Origin: an uncultured Bryobacterales bacterium
GTDB lineage: Bacteria > Acidobacteriota > Terriglobia > Bryobacterales > UBA6623
Direction of reading: 5' to 3'
Length of the DNA stretch: 64,000 nucleotides
Assembly (NCBI GenBank): GCA_951813605.1
Contig: OX638379.1
Coordinates: 5,406,062 to 5,470,061 of the forward strand
Within the stretch, counting starts at the first letter, position 1. Each line of letters begins with the position of its first letter. Shown here piece by piece: positions 45,225 through 53,825 of the stretch. A model generated the notes under the pieces. The model ran no database searches. It was not told the DNA's origin and saw nothing but the letters and a program-made list of their open reading frames with translations. The position numbers were made by a program, and so were the translations under genes.

Positions 45225-46061
45225 ATGGCGGAAAGACGCGAATTCTCAATTGCCCATAGTCCGGACGCAGATGACGCGTTCATGTTTTATGCGCTCGCAA
45301 AGGGGAAGATCGAGTCGGAGCTGCTGGAGTTCAAGCACGTCCTCAAGGACATCCAGTCCCTGAACCAAGATGCGCACTCCGGTCGGTACGACATGACAGC
45401 GATCTCCTATCACGCATATCCCTATGTCTCCGACAAGTACATGCTGACGGCAGCGGGAAGCAGCGTGGGTGACGGGTACGGGCCGATCGTGGTTTCCTTG
45501 GCGGATCTAGGCGCTGGCGGTCTTGCCGGCAAGAGGGTCGCGATTCCGGGCATGCTGACCACGGCGTATCTGGCGTTGAAGCTCTACGAGCCGGACGTCG
45601 ATCCGGTCGTGCATGATTTCGACACGATTCTCGACGTCGTGCAGCAAGGCGAGGCGGACGCTGGGGTCGTCATCCACGAAGGTCAGCTGACATTCGCGGC
45701 GTCCGGACTGCGCAGCGTGGTCGACCTAGGCGAGTGGTGGAAGCGGACGCAAGGACTGCCCCTGCCGCTCGGCTGCAACTGCATTCTGCGAAGCCTCCCG
45801 AGAGAAGTCCAGCGGGAGGCCCGTCGCAAGCTGTCCGAAACGATCCAGTACTCTCTGGATCATAGGGAAGAAGCGTTGGAATATGCCTTGCAATTCTCGC
45901 GGGGCTTGGAAACCGGCTTGGCGGATCGCTTCGTCGGAATGTACGTGAACGACCACACGACGGACATGGCGCCGGAGGTGCTGGAGGCGGGCCAGCGGTT
46001 GCTGGACATGGGATTCTCCGCGGGATTGATCCCGCGAAGTGTCCGCTTGGAGTACGTTTAA
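45225..46061 (+). CDS. mqnD: 1,4-dihydroxy-6-naphthoate synthase (MqnD-like)
   Basis: The protein has 278 residues. It begins FSIAHSPDADDAFMFYALAK, the substrate-binding start of the MqnA/MqnD family. It continues with ISYHAYPYVSDKYMLTAAGS, GPIVVSLADLGAGGLAGKRV and GVVIHEGQLTFAASGLRSVV. The fold is periplasmic-binding-protein-like. MqnD cleaves cyclic dehypoxanthine futalosine in the futalosine route to menaquinone. The ATG at 45225 fits the family start, but its ribosome site is weak and GGGAGGT sits about 30 bases upstream. The HEAT-repeat gene follows after 46 bases. Confidence 0.88.
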   Translation: MAERREFSIAHSPDADDAFMFYALAKGKIESELLEFKHVLKDIQSLNQDAHSGRYDMTAISYHAYPYVSDKYMLTAAGSSVGDGYGPIVVSLADLGAGGLAGKRVAIPGMLTTAYLALKLYEPDVDPVVHDFDTILDVVQQGEADAGVVIHEGQLTFAASGLRSVVDLGEWWKRTQGLPLPLGCNCILRSLPREVQREARRKLSETIQYSLDHREEALEYALQFSRGLETGLADRFVGMYVNDHTTDMAPEVLEAGQRLLDMGFSAGLIPRSVRLEYV

Positions 46062-46107
46062 CTCAACGGCGGAGGCGGCCCGTTCAGTGCCGCCCGACGA
46101 GGACACG

Positions 46108-47403
46108 ATGAGCACTAGGCAACGAATCGCCAGTGTGGTGCTCGTGGCGATTGCAGCGAGCGCCCAGGAGCCTTGGGAGGCGGGATTATCAGATCCCAAA
46201 GCGCGCGTGCGCGCCAGGGCGGTTCGCAGTCTAGGCGAATCGGAAGAAGGATTCCGCCACCTGACCCGCCTCGCCCCGCTGCTGGATGACGGGTCCGAGG
46301 AAGTCCGCGCGACGGTCGTCGCGACCTTGATCAAGGTTCGCACGGTTGATGCGCAGCAACTGCTGATCCGAGCGACCTCCGACCTTTCCCCGCGCGTGCA
46401 GTCGCTAGCCGTAGACGGCTTGGTGGATTTCTACTTGCCGAATTATGTGAAGCTCGGCGTGCTCTCGTCAATCTCGGCCTTCGGTGCGTCGCTGAAAGGG
46501 CGCTTCTCCAAGCCGAGTCCGCTGACTGTTTCCGAATACATCAAGGTCAACCCAGAGACGCTCGGGGCGATCGGCGCCGTCCTTCGTGCGGGCCGGAGCG
46601 ATGAGGCCCGCGCGAACGCCGCCCGCGCGGTCGGGGTGCTTCTGGGGCGCGAGGCCTTGGACGATCTCTTGGCAGGAGTCAGGTCTCGCAATTCGATGAT
46701 CATACTTGAGAGCGTTCTCGCGATCAAGAAGCTGCAAGTAATTTCGGCCGGGCCGGAAATCGTGTTCCTGCTAGACGATCCGGATCCCGAAATCCGGAAG
46801 GCTGTGATCCAGGCTGTCGGACAGCTTCGGACCCGCGAGGCGGTGCCGGGATTGGTGGAGGTCGTCAATGGCGTCCACAAAGTTCGAGTTCGCGTGCAAG
46901 CGCTCATTGCACTTGCCAAGATTCCCGACAACGGGCAGCGCGAACTTTTCCTGCGCTATCTCGTCGACCAGGACAAGGGAATGCGAGCGGCGGCGGCAGA
47001 GGGTGTCGGCCGCGTTGGCGACCCTGGAGACGCGCGCCTGATCGAACATCATTTCCAGATGGAAAAGGCGGGCAGCACCAGGCTTTCGCTGGCGTTCGCC
47101 GCCGCTTGTCTTGGCAACTTCGTCCGGCTCAACGACTTGGTGGAAGGGCTCAATTCGAAAGTGCACCGCCTCGAGGCCCGCCCGTTCCTAGTGGAGCTTT
47201 CCCGTCAAGAGGAGGTGTTGAAGCGGCTTTATGTCCCGCTCTCGACAGGGACCGTGGCGCAAAGGCGGCACTTGGCATTCGTGCTGTCGCAAAGCGGCAA
47301 CGAGGCGAGCTTGCCTCACCTGGAGAATCTCACCAACGACACCAATGGCGCGGTCGCCAGCGCCGCGATCGAAGCTCTCAGGGTGCTCAGATCGCGGCTG
47401 TAG
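46108..47403 (+). CDS. Exported HEAT-repeat protein
   Basis: The protein has 431 residues from the ATG at 46108, which has GAGGA upstream and starts a signal peptide (VVLVAIAASAQ). The rest is alpha-alpha repeats of HEAT/PBS-lyase type, for example ARVRARAVRSLGESEEG, LLDDGSEEVRATVVATLIKV, DPDPEIRKAVIQAVGQLRTR and DKGMRAAAAEGVGRVGDPGD. It probably serves as a periplasmic scaffold. The partner is unknown. It follows mqnD by 46 bases and converges on the MBL hydrolase. Confidence 0.82.
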   Translation: MSTRQRIASVVLVAIAASAQEPWEAGLSDPKARVRARAVRSLGESEEGFRHLTRLAPLLDDGSEEVRATVVATLIKVRTVDAQQLLIRATSDLSPRVQSLAVDGLVDFYLPNYVKLGVLSSISAFGASLKGRFSKPSPLTVSEYIKVNPETLGAIGAVLRAGRSDEARANAARAVGVLLGREALDDLLAGVRSRNSMIILESVLAIKKLQVISAGPEIVFLLDDPDPEIRKAVIQAVGQLRTREAVPGLVEVVNGVHKVRVRVQALIALAKIPDNGQRELFLRYLVDQDKGMRAAAAEGVGRVGDPGDARLIEHHFQMEKAGSTRLSLAFAAACLGNFVRLNDLVEGLNSKVHRLEARPFLVELSRQEEVLKRLYVPLSTGTVAQRRHLAFVLSQSGNEASLPHLENLTNDTNGAVASAAIEALRVLRSRL

Positions 47404-47404
47404 G

Positions 47405-48802
47405 CTACTGACCTGCTTGGGCTTGCTGGCGGTAGCGGTTCGATGACGAGAGCGTGTAATTTCTGACGGGGCCGTTGAACGTCCTCTCGCCTACCACTGC
47501 AAGCGCGTCCGCCATTAGCAGCTTCGCTTCCCGGTCGCCGGGAGACAGGCGGATGACGTGCCGGAGCAACTGCGCGGCTCCGAGCGGGTCGTCGCCGGCG
47601 ATCGCCTGTCGCGCTTTCTGTTTCAGCACGTCGACGCCCCCGGCGAGATCCGCAATCCGTTCGGACTGCTTGCGGGGAGCCTCGCGATGGAGTGACAGCG
47701 GATCGCTGTCGAACCAGCCGAGATCCTGGGCGTAGAGATCGCGCACCGTGCCCTCGACTGTCCCGTAGTAGTCGCCAAGATAGTCGAGCTTGGCAAAGCG
47801 CTCAGGCAACCTCGCATGTTCGACTAACTCGTCGGGCGTCATGAACTGCCGCATTCCGTCCAGAGTCCGGTCGAGCACCCACTGCATTGCGTCGCGGTAG
47901 TTGCTAAGCACCTCCTTGGCGTCGCTGAGGATCGGTGCAGTATGGCCGCCGACCACGTGCAGTGGGTCTTGCCTGACCATTTTGTCGATGCTGGCGATCC
48001 AATCCCGGAGCGACCGCCTGGCAGTTCCCCGAAGAGGGTAAACGTTGGGCCAGGACTGATAGAAGTTGTCCCCGGCGAAAACGACCCGGCGGTCGGGATA
48101 CCAGACGTAGAGCTGGTCGGCGGTTTCGCCCGGGGCAGCCACCAGCTCCAATTCGACGCCTGCGACGGTGAGCGCCTTGCGACCCTCCGAGAACAGGTGC
48201 GTAGGCTGGACTCGGGCAGGCTGCCGGGCTGGCGGCTGCGTCTCTCGGCGCTGTGTTCCGTCTCGCATCATGTTCCCGGCGGGTCGCCGCTCCGGAGGGA
48301 TCGCGATCCCGATTCCAAGGCGCTGCTCGGGCAGCAGGTCGAATCCTTGCGAGTTGGAAGGGCGAAGGCCCGCCGTGAGCCCCTTGCGACGGACGGATGC
48401 CGCTTCAGAACCGTAGTTGTCGCGCGCCCACACTTCGATGCCCTTGCCGGGCTCGAAGAACGCTGGAGCGCCGTTGGTATGGTCGCCGTGCCCGTGCGTG
48501 TAGATAATCGCCCGGACGGGTAGAGGGCTCATCTTCTCGAAGGCGGCGCGAACTTTGCTGGCCGCGGACGGCATCTGGCCGGGGTCGACGATGATCACCC
48601 CGTCGCTGCCCACGATCATCGAGTTGGCGGAAACCTGGTACCCGATGGCGGTATAGACGTTCTCGGCGACCTGTATGACCCCCGGCTCGAACATCTTGTT
48701 GCGTTCCCGCAAACGCTTCGTCGCTTCGCTTGGCTGCCCCGCTAGCGGAACAACGATAGCGAGCGGGAGGCCCAAGGCTTTGCAAAGGTTCGGTACGTTC
48801 AT
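47405..48802 (-). CDS. Exported metallo-beta-lactamase-fold hydrolase, alkylsulfatase-like
   Basis: The protein has 465 residues. The ATG at 48802 follows GGGAG, and the product opens with a signal peptide (LGLPLAIVVPLAGQ). The metal site is YTHGHGDHTNGAPAFFE, with further ligands in DQLYVWYPDRRVVFAGDNFY and VGGHTAPILS. From about residue 320 it matches the alkyl sulfatase dimerisation region (KLDYLGDYYGTVEGTVRDLY, GWFDSDPLSLHREAP). The C-terminal SCP2-like sulfatase domain is shortened or missing. Relatives hydrolyse alkyl sulfates. The substrate here is inferred. Confidence 0.85.
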   Translation of the reverse strand: MNVPNLCKALGLPLAIVVPLAGQPSEATKRLRERNKMFEPGVIQVAENVYTAIGYQVSANSMIVGSDGVIIVDPGQMPSAASKVRAAFEKMSPLPVRAIIYTHGHGDHTNGAPAFFEPGKGIEVWARDNYGSEAASVRRKGLTAGLRPSNSQGFDLLPEQRLGIGIAIPPERRPAGNMMRDGTQRRETQPPARQPARVQPTHLFSEGRKALTVAGVELELVAAPGETADQLYVWYPDRRVVFAGDNFYQSWPNVYPLRGTARRSLRDWIASIDKMVRQDPLHVVGGHTAPILSDAKEVLSNYRDAMQWVLDRTLDGMRQFMTPDELVEHARLPERFAKLDYLGDYYGTVEGTVRDLYAQDLGWFDSDPLSLHREAPRKQSERIADLAGGVDVLKQKARQAIAGDDPLGAAQLLRHVIRLSPGDREAKLLMADALAVVGERTFNGPVRNYTLSSSNRYRQQAQAGQ

Positions 48803-48906
48803 CCAGATACTCCCAAGAAGAGATGGCGTTCGCACCGCCCAATTGGTTGCGGGGCGCGCCAGCTCCCTCGCAAAGGTGCAGGCGCTTGTCGCCTAAGCGG
48901 TCAGTC

Positions 48907-49113
48907 CTAGCGCCTTATCTGCTTCTGCTGGCCGATGCGGACCTTCTTCACCGACGCCTTTTGGCCCTCCCAAGATTTCCAGTCGAATCGCTTGGTGGCG
49001 TCGGCGAGATAGGCCTTCACATCCGAGCCTTTCGGAAGCACCGCAACGATCGTCGCGCGGTCGCCCGTCTGCGGATGGTAGATCGAGTATTTCCTAGTGT
49101 TCGGTACGCCCAT
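48907..49113 (-). CDS. Small basic protein of unknown function
   Basis: The protein has 68 residues and contains TRKYSIYHPQTGDRATIVAV and KGSDVKAYLADATKRFDWKS. It is rich in Lys/Arg with no signal peptide. I recognise no family. The codon pattern is normal and the stop is tight, so it is probably real. It lies between the MBL hydrolase and the VWFA protein, flanked by copies of a 13-base CCCAATTGGTTGC repeat. Confidence 0.5.
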   Translation of the reverse strand: MGVPNTRKYSIYHPQTGDRATIVAVLPKGSDVKAYLADATKRFDWKSWEGQKASVKKVRIGQQKQIRR

Positions 49114-49268
49114 GGCTGCGCTAGCCTCATCATACCAACTCCCCTGCGCCCCAATTGGTTGCCGCCCGGACGCGCGGGCCTTGGCAATGCCTTGCGAGCG
49201 CAGCGGCTCCCGATACAGCAGGATTCTCCGCCGGGGTGCCCCTCTTCGAGTACCGATTGCCGCCGGCC

Positions 49269-50456
49269 CTAGCTGCCGTCCGACTCGCCGGCGGGCTCGG
49301 CGGGCTCGCCGTCCGGCACGGCGGTCGGTCCGTGGAAGTAACCCACGCGATGGCGCACCCTTAGCTTCTGGTACAGCACCCTTACTTCGATGCGATGGTA
49401 GATCCCGCGCTCGTTCAAGTTGTTGGGCCGGTAGTTGAGCCGATACTGGCTGCGGATGTCCTCGCCGATCTTGATAATTGACTCCTGGACGCCGCTCGTT
49501 GTGCGCGGGCTGAAGTCTCGACCGCCGGTACCCCTTGCCAGCACTTCTAGCGGGTTGTCGAAGACCAGGTTCTTCACGCCTCGCACCAAGTCGATGATGA
49601 TGGGAATCATGTTCGGAGTCACGCTGTAGCCGCTTTGCTGCTGTGCGGTCGGCGTGTTAGGGGTGCCAGGCATGGTCGGCCGCACCACCACGCCCGCCGG
49701 GATGTTCGGAGGCCTTACGTCCGGCTTGCGGCGCAGGCGCGCAGACAGCGTTGACAGCCGGACCGCGTAGACCGCCATGTTATTGAGCTGCGCGGTGCGC
49801 AGGCTTTCGCCAAGGCCGATACGGCTGCCATTGTTCTGCGATTCCGAAATCAGGACGATGATCTTGCGGTGGTTCTCGGGGCGCTTCAACAGCATCCGTA
49901 TCGCGCTGTAGGTGACATCCGCCATGGCTACTGCCGAGGTCCCGATACGCATAGCCTTCAGTCCCTTGTCGATCTTTTTCGTGTCGTTAGTGAAATCCAC
50001 CAACAGCTTGACGCGGCTGTCGAAAGTCATCAGGGCCGCCTCGCCGTACTCGCCCAGGACCAATTCCGTGAAGAGGTAGGCCGTCTTGCGAATGTCGCCG
50101 AGAACGCCCTCGACTCGGTCGCTTGTCTGCACGCAAATGACCATCGAGATCGGCAGGAAGCTCACGTCGAAGCCGACGATCTCCTGCTCGACGTCGTTAT
50201 CGAAGATCGTGAAATCCTCCTTGATCATGTCGTGGATGTACGCGCCGTTCGGGGCACGAACCGTAACCGGGACCGTGACCTCCTCGATTTCCTCGAGGAA
50301 GATCGCAGGCTGGTCCGACTCGAAAAGCGTTTCCGGGTCGAACAAGTCAGCGTCTTCCTGTCCCAGCGCTGCAATGGCCGACACGACTGCAAACGCGGCA
50401 AGACGTGCTGGCCTCAGTTTCATTCGATTGAGAGATCCCCGCATTGCTACTGCCAT
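49269..50456 (-). CDS. Exported VWFA-related protein, acidobacterial type (TIGR03436)
   Basis: The protein is about 395 residues. A later ATG at 50423 gives the cleaner signal peptide (LAAFAVVSAIAALGQ) and may be the true start. After VTVPVTVRAPNGAYIHDMIK comes DFTIFDNDVEQEIVGFDVSF, then the VWA-like domain (SMVICVQTSDRVEG, LMTFDSRVKLLVDFTNDTKK, RKIIVLISESQNNGSRIGLG). The usual DxSxS metal site is not present. It ends with RSQYRLNYRPNNLNERGIYH. TIGR03436 proteins are expanded in Acidobacteria and have no assigned function. Confidence 0.85.
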   Translation of the reverse strand: MAVAMRGSLNRMKLRPARLAAFAVVSAIAALGQEDADLFDPETLFESDQPAIFLEEIEEVTVPVTVRAPNGAYIHDMIKEDFTIFDNDVEQEIVGFDVSFLPISMVICVQTSDRVEGVLGDIRKTAYLFTELVLGEYGEAALMTFDSRVKLLVDFTNDTKKIDKGLKAMRIGTSAVAMADVTYSAIRMLLKRPENHRKIIVLISESQNNGSRIGLGESLRTAQLNNMAVYAVRLSTLSARLRRKPDVRPPNIPAGVVVRPTMPGTPNTPTAQQQSGYSVTPNMIPIIIDLVRGVKNLVFDNPLEVLARGTGGRDFSPRTTSGVQESIIKIGEDIRSQYRLNYRPNNLNERGIYHRIEVRVLYQKLRVRHRVGYFHGPTAVPDGEPAEPAGESDGS

Positions 50457-50501
50457 TCCGATTCTCGCCTATCGGCGACCGGGGCGGGTCCTGCTCCCCG
50501 C

Positions 50502-50966
50502 TCAATTCCGGATGTACTTGCCGCTTTTCCCACCTGTCTTTTCTAGAAGCACGATCTCCCGGATCTCAATGCCCTTGTCGAGCGCCTTGCACATGTCGTA
50601 CACGGTGAGTGCCGCAACCGCGGCCGCCGACATCGCTTCCATTTCGACGCCCGTAACGGCGAAAGTCGAGGCGGTTGCGGTGATCGAAACCCCTTCAGGG
50701 CCTATCTCCGCCTTCACATCCGCGTGGGTGAGAGGCAACGGGTGACACAGCGGAATCAGGTCGGATGTTCTCTTGGCCGCCTGGATCCCGGCGATGCGCG
50801 CCACCTCCAAAGGATTGCCCTTGGGGTTGTCTGGCAGCGCGGCCAGTATTTCCGGCCGCATCTTGACAAACGCGCTTGCTGTCGCGGATCGTCGCGTGGC
50901 CGACTTGGATCCGACGTCCACCATCGAAGCCGAGCCGGATTCGTCGAAATGGGTTAGGCCGCTCAT
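50502..50966 (-). CDS. moaC: Cyclic pyranopterin monophosphate synthase accessory protein MoaC
   Basis: The protein has 154 residues. The start at 50966 overlaps the moeA stop as ATGA, so the two are translationally coupled. The conserved parts are [40 protein letters not shown] and [20 protein letters not shown], and the last includes the active-site Lys region KALDKG. MoaC forms cyclic pyranopterin monophosphate in molybdenum cofactor synthesis. Confidence 0.95.
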   Translation of the reverse strand: MSGLTHFDESGSASMVDVGSKSATRRSATASAFVKMRPEILAALPDNPKGNPLEVARIAGIQAAKRTSDLIPLCHPLPLTHADVKAEIGPEGVSITATASTFAVTGVEMEAMSAAAVAALTVYDMCKALDKGIEIREIVLLEKTGGKSGKYIRN

Positions 50967-52171
50967 AGGCGCATCACGTCGATCAGGTCGCCCGCGCTCC
51001 ACTTCGCGCGTCCTTCGGTGGCGACCATCAGGCAGTCCGCTTGAGCGAACGCGGTCACGTCGCCCGACCCCTCTCCCTTGTGCAGGCGGACGAGGGCGTT
51101 GGAATACTCCCCGTGAAGGCGAGCGCCGAGAAAGCGGGTCAGGACCGGCTTGTGCCGGTAGGCGGACGCCAGTGTCGCTTTCTGGAACCGCAGGTTCGAG
51201 CTTCTTGCCCCGCCCAGAAGGTCCACGGCGATGGACGCGAAGACTTCGAACGTGACCATTGTCGAAAGAGGGTTGCCGGGCAAGCCGAACACGGGGGTGT
51301 CGCCGACGCGGCAGAAGACCAGTGGCTTGCCGGGCTGGATGCGCACTCTGGTGAAGAATATTTCGGCCCCGAGCCCGCCAAGCACTCCCTCCACCAAGTC
51401 ATGCTTGCCCATCGAGACGCCTCCTGATAACAGCAGGAGGTCGCTTCGCAGGCCGTCCTCGACCAGGCGGCGCGTTTCGTCAAGCTGATCCTTTGCGACT
51501 GGCAGGATCCGAGGGACGCCGCCCCTCCGTCTGACTTGGGCTGCCAGGGAGTGGGCGTTGGAATTGCGGATCTGGTAGCTCTCCGGCTGCGCGTCTACCG
51601 GCAGGACTTCGTCCCCTGTGGAAAGAATAGCCACCTCCGGACGTCGGAACACAGGAACGTCCGCGCATCCGACGGTCCCGAGCAGGGCGATAGCAGGGTA
51701 GCCGATCCTCGTGCCTGACACCAGGACTCGGTCTCCCTGCTGCACTTCCGTGCCTGCCGGAATCAGGTTACGGCCCGGGGCGATCGACCTGTGCAGCGTC
51801 ACCGACTCGCCGGTTCGCTCGGAGTACTCTACCATCACGACGGCGTCCGAGTTCTCCGGTCCGGGGGCGCCCGTCATGATTTCGACGGTCTGCCCCGCTT
51901 GGAGGCTAAAGCGCGATGGCTCGCCGGCTCGGGTCTCGCCAAGTACTTCAAGCGTTGCAGGAACATTCGCAACGTCCGAGGAAATGACTGCGAAACCATC
52001 CCGTGCCGAACGGTTGAAGGGCGGGTAGTTCCGATCCGCATGGATGTCTTGAGCCAAGACGCGCCCGAGGGAAGAATCCAGCGGCACATGCTCGACGGCG
52101 GGACGGCGGGCGGTCTCGCGAACCCGTTCGAAGACGGTGGCTCGGGCTTCTTCAAAGCGCAGCAGAGACAT
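50963..52171 (-). CDS. moeA: Molybdopterin molybdenumtransferase MoeA
   Basis: The protein has 402 residues, with the start at 52171 fitting the family N-terminus ([16 protein letters not shown]). It contains [40 protein letters not shown], the MoCF domain part [20 protein letters not shown] and [20 protein letters not shown]. MoeA inserts molybdate into adenylated molybdopterin. It precedes moaC with a 4-base overlap. A 427-base gap lies upstream. Confidence 0.94.
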   Translation of the reverse strand: MSLLRFEEARATVFERVRETARRPAVEHVPLDSSLGRVLAQDIHADRNYPPFNRSARDGFAVISSDVANVPATLEVLGETRAGEPSRFSLQAGQTVEIMTGAPGPENSDAVVMVEYSERTGESVTLHRSIAPGRNLIPAGTEVQQGDRVLVSGTRIGYPAIALLGTVGCADVPVFRRPEVAILSTGDEVLPVDAQPESYQIRNSNAHSLAAQVRRRGGVPRILPVAKDQLDETRRLVEDGLRSDLLLLSGGVSMGKHDLVEGVLGGLGAEIFFTRVRIQPGKPLVFCRVGDTPVFGLPGNPLSTMVTFEVFASIAVDLLGGARSSNLRFQKATLASAYRHKPVLTRFLGARLHGEYSNALVRLHKGEGSGDVTAFAQADCLMVATEGRAKWSAGDLIDVMRL

Positions 52172-52303
52172 GGTCGCGGGGAGGCTCTCCGAATCGAGGC
52201 GGAAACCTATGAGAGTTTCGCACAAGTGCGGATAAGGGTTTCCCGCTTCTTGCACGCCTCTGTCAATCGGATCAAGATGACCCCCTCCGGTGTATTCGGC
52301 GCA

Positions 52304-52513
52304 TTAGAGATCCAATTCGACTGCGATCAGGGGCTTGTCCGCCGATTCTTCCTCCAGGAGCACGGCGTCCGTCAATCCAAGCCGATGGAACTCCAAGTCG
52401 CGACTGGCAGTACCGCTCTCTGCTTAGGTTTCTGCCGAACGGTGCTTCACGGAGAGGATTTGACCATCTCTGTCTCGGATGCGGACCAGCTTGAACGAGC
52501 GCCGATGCGGCAT
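52304..52513 (-). pseudogene. Broken small reading frame upstream of moeA
   Basis: On the minus strand a frame reads MPHRRSFKLVRIRDRDGQIL and KHRSAET, then TAA (52424-52426), then DLEFHRLGLTDAVLLEEESA and KPLIAVELDL to TAA at 52304-52306. The part LGLTDAVLL resembles the C-terminal region of PIN-like proteins, but the rest does not. The single in-frame stop suggests a decayed gene. It fills part of the 427-base gap between moeA and the DUF3500 gene, and the rest of that gap shows nothing. Confidence 0.3.
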
Positions 52514-52598
52514 TAGCGATCGAGTCGCTCCGCCGAGCCTTCCGGCGCTCCGCGCGTCGGTGCTCGGCCCCTCGGCTCTCAGTTCGTTCAAGTCCGGT

Positions 52599-53732
52599 TC
52601 AATCGGCGGCTTCGTACAGGGAACGGTGTCCGTTCCCTCGGAAGTGGGCCGCGAGCACGTCGTATCCGAAGTCACCCTCGAACTCGCGCCACACTGCGTG
52701 GCTGTGGTTGCTCTGATTCTGGGTGTTTGCGAACTCGATCAGGAACGTTGGTGACTGGATCCGGTAGTAGTTGCCAGCCAAATGTCGGTTTTCCGTCGTC
52801 TTGCTTCCGATCTCGATCGGCTTGGCCGCCGGGCGATCGATGTCTCCGGCCCAGCCGAAGAACAGCTTGTCCCGAGGGGCGTCCCGCGCGGCTTTCATGC
52901 GACGGGCTGCGATCTCGGGCGGCATTGTGTTGGCGTACTCCGCGACAAGGCCAAGGAGGCCTTCGTACTGGGGCTCGTTCATGGCCGAGGCCGGCAGGCC
53001 CTGCGGCTCTCCTGCCAGCTCCGCCCGCTTGTCGGCCATCGTCACGATGTCGTAAGGTGCCTGCTTGTTGAAGATGGCCTTCTTCTGCATGGCGGGCTCC
53101 AGCGACTGCAGCAGCGCGCGGGCGAGGTCCTCCTCGCGTTCAAGCGCGCGCATTCCCTTGTGCAGGCCTTGAGGCACCTCGTGCGGGTTCGCGCCGAGGA
53201 AAGTCGGGCTCGCCGCGACGAGCTCGCCGTTGCGAATCACGTAATGCAGCGAGACGTGATGCCCCTCAACCCGCCATCCCCAGTCGCCCGTCATGGACGG
53301 GGTGCCGAACACAGTGAAGTGGAATCGCTCGGTGTCGCGATAGCCGGTGGTGTCGTCCTCGATCGCCCTCACGATGTCTTCGAGAGCCATGACATTCATG
53401 GTCTTGACGAAGCCAGCGCGGCCTAGACCGGTACTGAGAAGCCCGTAGGCTAGGTGGCGCTGCTTGGGGTCCATGTCCTTGAAGGTGATTCCGTTGCGCA
53501 CGTAGCCGTACTCGCTGGCGAAACCGGTCTCGGGGAAGTAGTGCCAGTTCGTGCGTTCGGGCGCGTCCATCGGGAAGACAGTGCCCATGCGCTGCATTCG
53601 ATTGAGGGACTCGAGAAGGCGGTTGGCGGCATCGGCCATCAGAGCCTCTGTCTTGGCCGCCTGATAGGCGGCGGCCGCTGCGAGAAAGAACAGCGCCAGT
53701 AGCAGCGCGCGGGAAATCGGAACTCGAGTCAA
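52599..53732 (-). CDS. DUF3500 family exported protein
   Basis: The protein has 377 residues and opens with a signal peptide (LLLALFFLAAAAAYQAA). DUF3500 features are FHFTVFGTPSMTGDWGWRVE, GHHVSLHYVIRNGELVAASP, the NYYRIQSPTFLIEFANTQNQ block and HSHAVWREFEGDFGYDVLAA. Its function is not known. It is found in soil and aquatic bacteria. It diverges from the esterase gene with 87 bases between the two starts. Confidence 0.88.
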   Translation of the reverse strand: MTRVPISRALLLALFFLAAAAAYQAAKTEALMADAANRLLESLNRMQRMGTVFPMDAPERTNWHYFPETGFASEYGYVRNGITFKDMDPKQRHLAYGLLSTGLGRAGFVKTMNVMALEDIVRAIEDDTTGYRDTERFHFTVFGTPSMTGDWGWRVEGHHVSLHYVIRNGELVAASPTFLGANPHEVPQGLHKGMRALEREEDLARALLQSLEPAMQKKAIFNKQAPYDIVTMADKRAELAGEPQGLPASAMNEPQYEGLLGLVAEYANTMPPEIAARRMKAARDAPRDKLFFGWAGDIDRPAAKPIEIGSKTTENRHLAGNYYRIQSPTFLIEFANTQNQSNHSHAVWREFEGDFGYDVLAAHFRGNGHRSLYEAAD

Positions 53733-53808
53733 GGGACACCTCCTAGGGAACAGCCTGTTCCCGTCAGATTATAGCCGTGAGCCAAGCCTGTCAGCGCTTG
53801 AGTCTCGG

Positions 53809-53814
53809 TATAGT
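53809..53814 (+). promoter_or_regulatory. Candidate -10 element (TATAGT) for the esterase gene
   Basis: TATAGT ends 5 bases before GTG 53820 and 11 bases before ATG 53826. The transcript would start at about 53821, within a few bases of the start codon. Confidence 0.4.
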
Positions 53815-53825
53815 GGCGTGTGGTC

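Noticed and set aside
48838-49162. Two copies of CCCAATTGGTTGC flanking the small gene at 48.9 kb, considered as insertion target repeats
   Set aside because: The repeat is only 13 bases, contains a common palindrome, and no mobile gene lies between the copies.
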